A stretch of DNA of 53,708 nt, taken from Hyphomicrobiales bacterium. GTDB lineage: Bacteria > Pseudomonadota > Alphaproteobacteria > Rhizobiales > Xanthobacteraceae. The translations under genes were made by a program, and so were the position numbers. The notes beneath the pieces were generated by a model. It made no database searches, was not told where the DNA came from, and saw nothing but the letters and a program-made list of their open reading frames with translations. Positions 16,857-25,116 of the stretch are shown piece after piece (the stretch's first letter is position 1; the number at the start of each line of letters is the position of its first letter). Location of the stretch: positions 1 through 53,708 of the forward strand of contig JAKFYI010000040.1 in NCBI GenBank assembly GCA_021730985.1. The letters are read 5' to 3'.

Positions 16857-17822
16857 ATGCCTTCAGTTCGTATCCTTGCCGCGCTGTTTGCCGTCCTGCT
16901 TGCCGCCCCGGCGAGCGCGCAATCCTACCCGACCCAGACCGTGCGGATCGTGGTCGCCTATGCGCCAGGCGGGACCGGCGACATCGTCGCGCGGCTGATC
17001 GCCATTCCGCTGGCCGCGGCGCTCGGACAGAATGTCGTGGTGGAGAACCGCGCCGGCGCGACCGGCGCGATCGGCACCCAGTCGGTCGCAACCGCAGCGC
17101 CGGACGGCCACACGCTGCTGATGGGTCAGACCGGCGAAATCTCCATCAACCAGCACTGGATCAAGGGATTGACCTACGACACCGAACGCGATCTGCAGCC
17201 GATCGCGCTCGCTTCCGTGGTCCCGCTCGCGCTGGTCGTTTCCAGCAAGGCGCCGTACTCGACCATGGACGAAATGGCCAAGGTGCTGGCCGACAAGAAG
17301 CCGGTGACGTTCGCCTCCGCCGGCACCGGGACGCCCGGACACTTCGCAGGCGAGTTCCTCAAGCTGCGCACCAAGGCCAACCTCGCCCATGTGCCCTACA
17401 AGGGCGCGGGTCCGGCGCTCAACGATCTGCTCGGCGGTCACGTCGATATGTACTTCCCGGGTTTCCCGGCCGCCCTGCCGCACGTCAAATCCGGCACCAT
17501 GAAAATCCTCGCGGTGTCGTCCGCGACGCGCTCGTCCGCCGCGCCGAACATTCCGACCGTTGCCGAGGCGATCGGCGACAAGAATTTCGATCTCACCTTG
17601 TGGCAGGGCTTCTTCGCGCCGAAGGCGACGCCGAAGCCGATCGTGGACCGGCTCCACACCGAGATCAGCCGCATCCTGGCGACACCGGACATGCAGACCA
17701 GGCTGCGCGACGCCGGCGCCGACGTCCGGGTGATGTCGGCTGGCCAGTTCGCCGACTTCACCCGATCCGAGAGCAGCAAGTATCTCGCCATCATCAAGGA
17801 TTCCGGCGTGAAGCCGGAATAA
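16857..17822 (+). CDS. Tripartite tricarboxylate transporter (Bug family) receptor 2
   Basis: 321 residues; ATG at 16857 with GGGAG seven bases upstream. The signal peptide MPSVRILAALFAVLLAAP ends at ASAQS, followed by YPTQTVRIVVAYAPGGTGD, the Bug signature. FASAGTGTPGHFAGEFLK and AHVPYKGAGPALNDLLGGHVDMYF are pocket segments. It differs clearly from receptor 1 (for example ISINQHWIKGL in place of HAYNPTMYKSI), so the pair is not a recent duplication and may bind different solutes. No TctA/TctB genes are in the window. Confidence 0.92.
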   Translation: MPSVRILAALFAVLLAAPASAQSYPTQTVRIVVAYAPGGTGDIVARLIAIPLAAALGQNVVVENRAGATGAIGTQSVATAAPDGHTLLMGQTGEISINQHWIKGLTYDTERDLQPIALASVVPLALVVSSKAPYSTMDEMAKVLADKKPVTFASAGTGTPGHFAGEFLKLRTKANLAHVPYKGAGPALNDLLGGHVDMYFPGFPAALPHVKSGTMKILAVSSATRSSAAPNIPTVAEAIGDKNFDLTLWQGFFAPKATPKPIVDRLHTEISRILATPDMQTRLRDAGADVRVMSAGQFADFTRSESSKYLAIIKDSGVKPE

Positions 17823-17882
17823 CACCGGCTGCGCGGCGAGCGGCCGGCGGATCTCTTTGGACATTTCTTGGGACATAACGCA

Positions 17883-19016
17883 ATGCGCCGCAGCGTCGAT
17901 ACGATCCTCACCACCCACACCGGCAGCCTGCCGCGGCCGCCGAAGGTCGTCGAATTGCTGCTGGCCGACAAGGGCAAGGCCGGTGCGAACCGCGCGGCGC
18001 TCGACGCTGCCGTCGAGGACGCCGTCTCAGGCGTGGTGCGGAAGCAGATCGAGGCCGGCATCGACGTCATCAACGACGGCGAGCAGGGCCGCACCGACTA
18101 CACCGTCCATGTGCTCGACCGCCTGACCGGTTATGAGGGCAAGCCGACGCCGCCGCGCGGCACCGGCGAGCCGGAGTTTCCTGAGTTGGCGCAACTGCTC
18201 AACCAGTTCGCGTCGCCGTTCCAGCACCGGCCGACATGCTCCGGCCCTGTGACGTGGAAGGACTGGCCCGCCGTCGAGGCCGATATCGCGCGCGCCAAGG
18301 CCGCGATGACCAGGTCCGGTGCCAAGGAATACTTCATGACGTCGCCGTCGCCGGGCCAGATCGCGCGCTATCTGCCGAACAGCTATTACAAGACCGACGA
18401 GGAATACATCTTCGCGCTGGCTGACGTGATGGCGCGGGAGTACCGCGCCATCGTCGATGCGGGCTTCATCCTCCAGCTCGATTGTCCCGATCTCGCCATG
18501 TCCTACGGACTGTTCCCGGGGATCAGCATTGCGGACTACCGCGAATTCATCTCGCAGAACGTCGAGGCGCTGAACCATTCGGTGAAGGATTTGCCGGTCG
18601 ACCGCATGCGCATGCACGTCTGCTGGGGCTCGACGCTCGGGCCGCATCACGGTGACATCGAGATCAAGGAGATCGCCGACATTTTGCTCAAGGGCCGCCC
18701 GCAGGCGGTGTCGTTCCCCGGCGCCAATCCGCGCCATGGTCACGAATGGAAGGTCTGGAAGGACGTCAAGCTGCCGGACGGCAAGATCATCATTCCTGGC
18801 GTGATCGATTCCACCTCGAACTTCGTCGAGCATCCCGAACTGGTGGCGGACCGCATCACGCAGTACGCGCGCGTGGTCGGCAAGGAGAACGTCATCGCCG
18901 GAGTCGATTGCGGTTTCGGCACCTTCGCCGGGCGAGTCCAGGTCGACACCAAGATCGTCTGGATGAAGCTTGCTTCGCTCGCGCAAGGCGCCGCGATGGC
19001 GGCGGAGCGGGTGTAG
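17883..19016 (+). CDS. MetE C-terminal-like zinc methyltransferase
   Basis: 377-residue protein with the barrel and zinc site of cobalamin-independent methionine synthase. H245 and C247 (RMHVCWGS), C343 (GVDCGFGT) and a glutamate, perhaps E288, match the His-Cys-Glu-Cys ligands. The N-terminal folate-binding half of MetE is missing, so it belongs to the short subfamily that includes alkyltransferases such as epoxyalkane:CoM transferase. It begins 60 bp after the second Bug receptor. ATG 17883 is preferred over an in-frame TTG at 17868. The thiol acceptor and alkyl donor are unknown. Confidence 0.85.
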   Translation: MRRSVDTILTTHTGSLPRPPKVVELLLADKGKAGANRAALDAAVEDAVSGVVRKQIEAGIDVINDGEQGRTDYTVHVLDRLTGYEGKPTPPRGTGEPEFPELAQLLNQFASPFQHRPTCSGPVTWKDWPAVEADIARAKAAMTRSGAKEYFMTSPSPGQIARYLPNSYYKTDEEYIFALADVMAREYRAIVDAGFILQLDCPDLAMSYGLFPGISIADYREFISQNVEALNHSVKDLPVDRMRMHVCWGSTLGPHHGDIEIKEIADILLKGRPQAVSFPGANPRHGHEWKVWKDVKLPDGKIIIPGVIDSTSNFVEHPELVADRITQYARVVGKENVIAGVDCGFGTFAGRVQVDTKIVWMKLASLAQGAAMAAERV

Positions 19017-19019
19017 GTT

Positions 19020-19217
19020 CTACCCCTTCTTCGCTTTGTCCCGCTCGGCCTTCCGCATCTCCTGGCGGCTGGCGTAGACCTTCGGCGTTGCGTCCTGCTT
19101 CTGCTGCGCCGTTACCGCGCGCCGCCGCTTGATGGTGCGCGACAGGAAAATGCCGGCTGCAACGCCGAGCACCGCGAAGAGGATGCCGAACAGGCCTTGC
19201 TCGGTGATCGCGCCCAT
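19020..19217 (-). CDS. Small single-pass membrane protein, unknown
   Basis: 65 residues: MGAITEQGLF then a hydrophobic helix GILFAVLGVAAGIFLS (about 10-25), a KRRR cluster, and a charged tail ending RKAERDKAKKG. The ATG at 19217 lies 14 bp after the stop of the ThDP-enzyme gene on the same strand, so it is probably the last cistron of that operon. It converges with the methyltransferase gene, leaving 3 bp between stops. No family recognised. Confidence 0.6.
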   Translation of the reverse strand: MGAITEQGLFGILFAVLGVAAGIFLSRTIKRRRAVTAQQKQDATPKVYASRQEMRKAERDKAKKG

Positions 19218-19231
19218 CGAAGGCCGTGGAC

Positions 19232-20914
19232 CTACATCTTGCCGTGGCCGCGTCGTACGCCGCGCGCCATGGTCGGGTTCACCACCTTGTCGGACACCTG
19301 GAAGTTCCAGACCTCGGCCGTGTTCTGGGCCTGGTAGGCCTTGAACAGCGGCTCGATCTGGCTGACGTCGGTGATGGTGGTGCCGCGCAGCCCGAAGCCC
19401 TTGGCGATGGCGGCGAGATCGGTGCGTCCGAAAATCGCGCCGGAGTCGTCCATGCCGTCGTGGCGCAGCTTGTGGATCTCCGCGCCGTAGGCGCCGTCGT
19501 TCATGATGCACATCAGCATCTTGATGCCGTGACGCTGCATCACCTCGAATTCCTGAATGTGCATCAGCAGGCTGCCGTCGCCCTCGAACAGCACGGTCTT
19601 GCCGTCCTTCCTTGCGACGGCCACACCCATCGCGAGCGAGATGCTGTTGCCGATCGCGCCGAATTCGCGCACCGCGAAATACTTCTCCGGCTTGCGGCCG
19701 CGCATCACCGAATGGAAATACGACTGGTGGCCCGAGCCGCTGACGCTGTCGTAGCCCTTCGGGATCACGCGATCGAGTTCGAAGATCACCGCGCGCGGAT
19801 CGAGCAGTCCGGGCTCCACCGAATAAGTGTTGGCATCGGCGGGCTCGTCCTTGATGCGTTGCGCCAGCGCCGGCGTGCGGATCGCGGCCTTGGTCTTGCC
19901 GAGTGCGCGCAGCTTCTTCGCCACCGCCGTCGCGGCAAGCTTGGCGTCGGCGCGGATATGCATGTCGGCGACCTGCATGCCGCCGTTCAGGCCTTGCGGT
20001 GCTACGTCGATCTGCACGAGCTCGGCGTTCGGATACATGTTGCCGCCATCGACGGTGTAGTAGTTGACGCTCGATCCGAGCGTCACCACGAGATCGAACT
20101 GCGGGCTCAGCTCATGCAGGATGGCGCGCGCATAGCCGCCCGACACGCCGACCGAGAACGGATTATGGTCGAACATGCCGCGGCCGAGCAGCGTGGTCGC
20201 GAGCAGCGCGCCGGAGGCCTCCGCCATTTCCTCGATCTCGGCGGCGGCTCCCGACCGCACGGCGCCGCGGCCGGCAATCACCATCGGGCACTTGGCGTTG
20301 GCGAGCTTCTCCGCCAGTTGATCGATCTGCGCCTCGCCGGGTGGCAGGCGCTCGGCGCGGGGCAGAATCTCGGTCGAAGGCTGGTATTCGCCGAGGTTCG
20401 GCAGCGGCTGCTTCTGAAGATCGTAAGGCACGCCGATCACCACCGGCTTGCGCTCGTGCTGCGCGATGTAGAAGGCCTCGCGCACGTACTGATGCATGCG
20501 CTGCGGGCTGTGGGCGGAAATGTAGTGGGCGCCCGAGGCCGCGGCGAACGGCGGCTGGTCGAGCCATTGATTGTACCACTTGGCGTGCATCGGCGCTTCG
20601 CCGGCGAACACCACGAGCGGGATGTTGGCGCGCGAGGCGGTGGTGAGCGCGGTCATGAGCTGGGTGAAGCCCGGGCCGCAGGTTACCGAGGCGACGCCGA
20701 CCTTGCCGGTGGCGAGATAGTAGCCCGCGGCCATCATGGTGGCGCAGTGCTCGTGGCGGGCGTGGGTCGTGGTCACGCCGGGCAGGTTCTTCATGGCGGT
20801 GGACCAGTGCATGTTGCCGTCGCCCATCAGCGTGAACTGATGATCGACGCCTTCCGCCTGGAAGGCGTGGGCGAGCGCCTGGTAGATGGGCATGTTCTGC
20901 ACGGGAGCGTTCAT
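19232..20914 (-). CDS. Thiamine pyrophosphate-dependent enzyme (acetolactate synthase-like family)
   Basis: 560 residues with the three-domain ThDP layout. E55 in HARHEHCATMMAAGY is the cofactor-activating glutamate. The middle domain carries MVIAGRGAVRSGA, and GDGS (445-448) to N472 is the Mg/ThDP motif. The ATG at 20914 (MNAPVQNMPIYQALA) has AGGA upstream; the reading frame stays open for about 1 kb further but that part is the antisense of other genes. The family includes decarboxylases, ligases and acetolactate synthases, and the substrate is unknown. It may serve the degradation block upstream. Confidence 0.9.
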   Translation of the reverse strand: MNAPVQNMPIYQALAHAFQAEGVDHQFTLMGDGNMHWSTAMKNLPGVTTTHARHEHCATMMAAGYYLATGKVGVASVTCGPGFTQLMTALTTASRANIPLVVFAGEAPMHAKWYNQWLDQPPFAAASGAHYISAHSPQRMHQYVREAFYIAQHERKPVVIGVPYDLQKQPLPNLGEYQPSTEILPRAERLPPGEAQIDQLAEKLANAKCPMVIAGRGAVRSGAAAEIEEMAEASGALLATTLLGRGMFDHNPFSVGVSGGYARAILHELSPQFDLVVTLGSSVNYYTVDGGNMYPNAELVQIDVAPQGLNGGMQVADMHIRADAKLAATAVAKKLRALGKTKAAIRTPALAQRIKDEPADANTYSVEPGLLDPRAVIFELDRVIPKGYDSVSGSGHQSYFHSVMRGRKPEKYFAVREFGAIGNSISLAMGVAVARKDGKTVLFEGDGSLLMHIQEFEVMQRHGIKMLMCIMNDGAYGAEIHKLRHDGMDDSGAIFGRTDLAAIAKGFGLRGTTITDVSQIEPLFKAYQAQNTAEVWNFQVSDKVVNPTMARGVRRGHGKM

Positions 20915-21003
20915 GTTGGTCCTGCCTGTTTCCGGCGGGACGCTAGCATTGCGGCGCTGGGAGCGGAAAGGCCGGCGGGCGCGACCGCTGCATGATTGCC
21001 ATG

Positions 21004-21258
21004 CTAGCGAGACGGGCGCGGCTGAACCGGCATTCGGCTTGGATCGTTCAGCGGCCGGCTGGTTTCGATGGGCACGCATAGGCCGGCGACCGCTCTGAAT
21101 CCGGCGTTGCAGAAGCATTGGGCGGTTCGCAGGCTGCCGGGAAACGCGACCGCGCGAGCATGCGAATTGGGCGGGCATTGCTGCGCCAACGCGATTTGAG
21201 TTCCAGCGATCACGAAGACGATTGTGGCGGCGGCGGTCGCTTTGGAACAGAGCGTCAT
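21004..21258 (-). CDS. Small secreted cysteine-containing protein
   Basis: 84 residues with a clear signal peptide (MTLCSKATAAATIVFVIAG, cleavage near ALAQQ). The mature part is about 58 residues with four cysteines: QCPPN, AQCFCNAGF and GLCVP. The CxC...GxC pattern resembles a small EGF-like or toxin-like disulfide knot, probably oxidised in the periplasm. It stands alone between the ThDP-enzyme and permease genes. Function unknown. Confidence 0.6.
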   Translation of the reverse strand: MTLCSKATAAATIVFVIAGTQIALAQQCPPNSHARAVAFPGSLRTAQCFCNAGFRAVAGLCVPIETSRPLNDPSRMPVQPRPSR

Positions 21259-21282
21259 TGGCCTTCCGCGATGAAGGGTCCG

Positions 21283-22107
21283 TCAGCTCTTCGCCAGCCG
21301 CACCATGCCCCAGCGCTGCACGGTGGCCTTTTCGATCGAGCCGAACACCAGACGCTCCGTCATGAAGCCGATGGCGCCGATCACGATCAGCGCCGCCATC
21401 ATCATGTCGGCGTTGAGGAACTCCTTGGCGTCGAAGATCACCCAGCCGAGGCCCCAGTCCGACGCGGCAAGGAACTCCGCGCCGATCACCGCGATCCAGG
21501 CGCGCAGGAATGCCTGGCGCATGCCGGTGATGATGAACGGCGAGCTGCCCGGCACGATCACCTTCCAGAACAGCGCCTTCTCGCCGGCGCCCATCGCGCC
21601 CGCCGCGCGCAGCCACAGCGGATTGACCGCGCGCACGCCGGCCCAGACGTTGAGCAGCATCGGGAACAGCGAGGCATAAAACACGATCAGAATGGCGACC
21701 GTATTGCCCAGCCCGAACCACAGGATGAACACCGGCACCCAGGCCAGCGAGGGAATCGGCATCAGCGCGCTGGCGAGCGGCAGGAAGAAGTTCTCGACCG
21801 GCTTGAAGCGGCCCATCAGGATGCCCAGCGGGATCGCCACCACGATGGCGATCGCCATGCCGAGCAGCACGCGGTACAGCGTGGCCGCGGCGTGGGCGGG
21901 CAGCGTGCCGTCGATCAGGTTGAGCCACAGCGTGCCGCCGACCTTGCTGAGCGTCGGCATCAGCACGGCGGGGAAATAGCCGGAGCGGGCGACCGCCTCG
22001 TAGAACAGCGCGAACACCAGGATGCTGATCGCGGCGCGGATCGCCGAGCGCCAGCGCGCCGACATCGGCGCGGGCGCGGGGGCGTCCTTGGTGACGATCG
22101 CGGTCAC
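21283..22107 (-). CDS. ABC transporter permease, NitT/TauT (SsuC-like) family, second subunit
   Basis: 274-residue inner-membrane protein with about six helices. The cytoplasmic EAA-like loop PLWLRAAGAMGAGEKALFWKVIVPGSSPFIITGMR contacts the ATPase. GTG at 22107 overlaps the stop of the preceding permease (GTGA), so the pair is coupled. The upstream extension of the frame is spurious, as it is a shadow of the sister permease. The two permeases are homologous (shared FxLWFGLG and GxGWxIF.AxEFLN elements), implying a heterodimeric channel. No ATPase or receptor is adjacent. Confidence 0.9.
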   Translation of the reverse strand: MTAIVTKDAPAPAPMSARWRSAIRAAISILVFALFYEAVARSGYFPAVLMPTLSKVGGTLWLNLIDGTLPAHAAATLYRVLLGMAIAIVVAIPLGILMGRFKPVENFFLPLASALMPIPSLAWVPVFILWFGLGNTVAILIVFYASLFPMLLNVWAGVRAVNPLWLRAAGAMGAGEKALFWKVIVPGSSPFIITGMRQAFLRAWIAVIGAEFLAASDWGLGWVIFDAKEFLNADMMMAALIVIGAIGFMTERLVFGSIEKATVQRWGMVRLAKS

Positions 22108-22931
22108 GTCATCGTTCCCCAGCGCATCACGGTGAAGCGTTCGAGCCGCCGGAACACCTGCGTCTCCAGCAGCAGGCCGAGCGCGCCGATCACCACGACG
22201 CCCGCCAGCATCACGTCGGTGTTGAGGAATTCGCGCGCGCCGAAGATCATCCAGCCCAGCCCCCACGGCACGGCGGCCAGCATTTCCACGCCGACCAGCG
22301 TGCGCCAGGCCTGCGCCAGTCCGAGCCGCAGCCCGGTGAGGATGTAGGGCAGCGCGCCGGGCACGATCACCTTGACGAACAGGTTGCGGTCGTCGGCGCC
22401 CATCGCCTGCGCGGAGCGCACCCAGATTTCCTTGACCGCCTTCACGCCGGTCCAGGTGTTGAAGATGATCGGGAAGGTCGAGACGAACGCCACCAGCAGC
22501 ATCGCCGGCCTGCCGCCGAGCCCGAACCAGAGCAGGAACAGCGGCGCCCAGGCGATGCCCGGGATCGGCGCCATGATGCTCACCAGCGGCAGGAAGATGT
22601 CCTCCATGCGCCGCGAGCGGCCCATCAGGATGCCGATCGTCACGCCGATCACCGCGGCGAGCGCAAAGCCGCCGATCAGCCGCAGGATGGTGTCGAACGC
22701 GTGATGCGGCAGGATGCCCTCGAGCGTGAGCCGCCAGAACGCCGCGCCGACCTCGACCAGCGACGGAAACAGCTTCGGCGGAAAGACGCCGAGCCGCGCG
22801 GTGATTTCCCACGCCAGCGCCACGACGAGGAACGGAAATGCGGTGCGGGCCGCGACCCGCCAGCGCGATTCCTGCGCGGGACGCGACGTGCCGATCAGGT
22901 CGTGAGCCGCGTTGGCCGGGAGGTCGGTCAT
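22104..22931 (-). CDS. ABC transporter permease, NitT/TauT (SsuC-like) family, first subunit
   Basis: 275-residue inner-membrane permease: MTDLPANAAHDL, then TM helices beginning FPFLVVALAWEI, and an EAA loop EIWVRSAQAMGADDRNLFVKVIVPGALPYIL. I take ATG at 22931. No Shine-Dalgarno is evident there, and a TTG at 22967 is the alternative. It overlaps the second permease by four bases. The receptor and ATPase of the same family at 10.8-12.6 kb, also minus strand, could complete this transporter. Confidence 0.9.
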   Translation of the reverse strand: MTDLPANAAHDLIGTSRPAQESRWRVAARTAFPFLVVALAWEITARLGVFPPKLFPSLVEVGAAFWRLTLEGILPHHAFDTILRLIGGFALAAVIGVTIGILMGRSRRMEDIFLPLVSIMAPIPGIAWAPLFLLWFGLGGRPAMLLVAFVSTFPIIFNTWTGVKAVKEIWVRSAQAMGADDRNLFVKVIVPGALPYILTGLRLGLAQAWRTLVGVEMLAAVPWGLGWMIFGAREFLNTDVMLAGVVVIGALGLLLETQVFRRLERFTVMRWGTMT

Positions 22932-22980
22932 GCGGGGAGGATAGTGTGGCGGATGGCAAGGGGACAAGGCGGCACACTGT

Positions 22981-23125
22981 CCCCTTCGTGTCCCGGGCGA
23001 GCGAACGCGAGACCCGGACCCAGCTTTCTTCTCTCACCGGGGTCCCGGGTTTGCAGCGCATCACCATAGCGCGCGCAAGACGCGCGTAAACGCGCTTATG
23101 GTGCAGCGCTGCGCCCGGGACACGA
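22981..23125. repeat. Paired-hairpin intergenic repeat, copy 2
   Basis: Outer ends GTGTCCCGGGCG and CGCCCGGGACAC are complementary. Inside are GGGTCCCGGGTTTGCAGCGC and a GCGCGC/GCGCGT hairpin with CACCATAGCGCG complementing CGCGCTTATGGTG. Same architecture as 9181-9294 and 50573-50690. It lies in the gap between the permease and SAF-dehydrogenase genes. Confidence 0.75.
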
Positions 23126-23152
23126 GGGGGGGGGCTTTGTTATATCCATTTC

Positions 23153-24511
23153 ATGAATCTCCACACCCTGCTGCTGGAACGCGAGGCCGCGGGACGGCCC
23201 GTCACGGTCGGGCTGATCGGCGCTGGCAAGTTTGGCACCATGTTCCTGTCGCAGGCGCGGCTGACGCGCGGCCTCCATGTCGCAGCCGTGGCCGACCTCA
23301 ACGTTACGCGCGCGAAGGCGCAGCTTCAGTCGGCCGGCTGGCCCGCCGAACAGTTCGGCGCGTCATCGCTCGGCGGTGCATTGAAGCGCCGCGCCACGCA
23401 CGTCACCGACGACGCCCAGGCGCTGATCGCGCATCCCGGCATCGAAGTGATCGTCGAGGCGACCGGAATCCCTGAGGCCGGCATCGTCCATGCGCTCGGC
23501 GCCATCGAGCACGGCAAGCACATCGTCATGGTCAACGTCGAGGCCGATGCGCTCGCGGGTCCGTTGCTCGCCCGCAAGGCGAAGGCGGCGGGCGTGGTGT
23601 ACAGCCTGGCCTGGGGCGACCAGCCGGCGCTGATTTGCGAGCACGTCGATTGGGCACGCGCCTGCGGCTTCAAGGTGATCGCGGCGGGCAAGGGCACGCG
23701 CTACGAGCCGCACTATCACCAGTCCAATCCCGACAATGTCTGGGACATCCTCGACAAATACCTGAACATCGCCGACCGCAATTCGATCAATCCCAAGATG
23801 TTCAACTCGTTCGTCGACGGCACCAAGTCCGGCATCGAGATGACGGCGGTGTGCAACGCCACGGGCCTGGTGCCGCAGAGCAACGGATTGAGCTTTCCGC
23901 CGGCGACGCGCTTCGAACTGGCCGAGGTGTGCAAGCCAAGCGGCGCGGGCGGCGTGCTGGAGGCGGAGGGCGTCACCGAGGTCACGTCGTCCGTTTATCG
24001 CGATGGCCGCGACGTGCCGCATCATCTCGCGCTCGGCACCTACGTGGTGATCGAGGGCGAGACCGAATACGCGCGGCGCTGCTTCAAGGAATACGCCATG
24101 CTGCCCGACACCAGCGGCCGGTATGCCGCGCTGTACCGGCCGATCCACATGATCGGGCTGGAACTCGGCATCTCGGTCGCGAGCGCGGCGTTGCGCCGGG
24201 AGCCGACCGGCGCGCCGACCGGGTTCCGCTCCGACGTCGCAGCCACCGCCAAGCGCGATCTCAAAGCGGGCGAGGTGCTGGACGGTGAGGGCGGCTTCTG
24301 CGTCTGGGGCAAGCAGGTTCCCGCGCGGGCATCGCTCGACGCGGGCCATCTGCCGCTTGGCCTCGCTCAGAACGTCAGGCTCAAGCGCGATGTCCGGGCC
24401 GGCGAATGCCTGAAATGGAGCGATGTCGCGTACGACCCGGCCGACACGGCGGTGAAAATCCGCCGCGAGATGGAGGCGGCGTTCGGCAGACCCAATGAAG
24501 GCGCAGGCTGA
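23153..24511 (+). CDS. NAD(P)-dependent dehydrogenase with C-terminal SAF domain (COG4091-like)
   Basis: 452 residues. VTVGLIGAGKFGTMFL (about 17-32) is a Rossmann GxGxxG loop like that of homoserine dehydrogenase, and IEVIVEATGIPEAGIVHALGAIEHGKHIVMVN continues the nucleotide domain. The last third (RDLKAGEVLDGEGGFCVWG onward) is a SAF domain, a small beta-clip found in AFP/SAF and altronate dehydratase proteins. This is the so-called predicted homoserine dehydrogenase family; relatives are often near sugar-acid or polyol genes. The substrate is unknown. It starts after the repeat at 23125 and is alone on the plus strand. Confidence 0.85.
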   Translation: MNLHTLLLEREAAGRPVTVGLIGAGKFGTMFLSQARLTRGLHVAAVADLNVTRAKAQLQSAGWPAEQFGASSLGGALKRRATHVTDDAQALIAHPGIEVIVEATGIPEAGIVHALGAIEHGKHIVMVNVEADALAGPLLARKAKAAGVVYSLAWGDQPALICEHVDWARACGFKVIAAGKGTRYEPHYHQSNPDNVWDILDKYLNIADRNSINPKMFNSFVDGTKSGIEMTAVCNATGLVPQSNGLSFPPATRFELAEVCKPSGAGGVLEAEGVTEVTSSVYRDGRDVPHHLALGTYVVIEGETEYARRCFKEYAMLPDTSGRYAALYRPIHMIGLELGISVASAALRREPTGAPTGFRSDVAATAKRDLKAGEVLDGEGGFCVWGKQVPARASLDAGHLPLGLAQNVRLKRDVRAGECLKWSDVAYDPADTAVKIRREMEAAFGRPNEGAG

Positions 24512-24565
24512 TCCGCCCGCCGAATACGTTGACCCGCCGCGTTCCCCGACTATGATCCCGCCGTT

Positions 24566-24650
24566 GCCCCTGTGGCGGAATTGGTAGACGCGCCTGACTC
24601 AAAATCAGGTACCGCAAGGTGTGCTGGTTCGAGTCCGGCCAGGGGCACCA
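24566..24650 (+). tRNA. tRNA-Leu(CAA)
   Basis: 85-nt class II tRNA. The acceptor GCCCCTG (24566-24572) pairs with CAGGGGC (24640-24646), followed by A73 and an encoded CCA (24648-24650). The anticodon arm CCTGA-CTCAAAA-TCAGG gives anticodon CAA. A variable arm TACCGCAAGGTGT and T-arm GGTTCGAGTCC follow. Its 3' end is repeated at 26079-26094. Confidence 0.95.
24636..24650 (+). repeat. Putative attL: 3' end of tRNA-Leu
   Basis: CGGCCAGGGGCACCA at the end of the tRNA recurs with one extra G 1.44 kb downstream, immediately before dsbB. This is the arrangement left by tRNA-targeting integrative elements. Direct sequence observation; integration is inferred. Confidence 0.6.
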
Positions 24651-25116
24651 TGGAAAAATTCTCTAGTCATTTGAATCTCTTAGTCCACCTCAAAATCGCA
24701 CAGTGTGGACTCGAACTAGCAAAAATCCCCGAAAGAGAGAATGAATAGCTACCGCGCCCGTGTGCGCGTGCACTTGGATAGGACATAGGTAGAATTCTGG
24801 GTAGCGCTTTGCTGTCCCCACGCCGCGGTTGCGAACGTGGTGGGGCGTATAGCAGCGGAACGTCGCAGGCGAGCGTTCCGACATATTCCGCTTATGGGGA
24901 AGGCAAAATCCACGAAGAAGCCGTAGCTCGTCTGTGGCTCGCGTTGAACAAAAAACAAAACGAGCGGCATTTGCGCCGCTCGTTTGGCTTCAATCATCTT
25001 CTAGGAGGGGGCGGCATGAGGTGCTCCGTTCGTTCGAGGGAGCTCCTATAGATTACAAAACTTTTGTAGAAGCTACGTTATTCTCAAGCAACCTTCGCGT
25101 AACTTTGCTGCAACCC
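24651..25116. other. 466-bp AT-richer stretch without a convincing gene
   Basis: Follows the tRNA and precedes the unknown three-gene operon. Base composition is visibly poorer in G+C than the flanks. It holds a TGGGTAGCGC decamer at 24798-24807 that recurs at 26010-26019, and the terminator at 24945-24985. Short open frames on both strands lack ribosome sites or recognisable similarity. Confidence 0.5.
24945..24985 (-). terminator. Rho-independent terminator of the unknown operon
   Basis: On the minus strand AAACGAGCGGC-GCAAAT-GCCGCTCGTTT (24985-24958) is a perfect 11-bp stem followed by TGTTTTTTG. It lies about 130 bp beyond the last stop of the three-gene operon and is oriented to end it. 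Confidence 0.85.

Noticed and set aside
20915..21928. Apparent 338-residue N-terminal extension of the ThDP enzyme
   Set aside because: The frame stays open but is a GC-driven shadow of the small secreted and permease genes. The enzyme starts naturally at 20914 with an AGGA site and the family N-terminus.
22108..23067. Apparent fusion of the two ABC permeases
   Set aside because: The extra N-terminal part is out-of-frame shadow of the first permease. The GTGA overlap and family length support two separate genes.
24690..24720. Possible second, degenerate tRNA after tRNA-Leu
   Set aside because: CTCAAAATC and GGACTCGAAC resemble tRNA arms, but no complete cloverleaf can be folded.
24749..25051. 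Short ORFs on both strands left of the island operon
   Set aside because: No ribosome site, low-complexity or shadow-like composition, and the operon terminator falls inside them.
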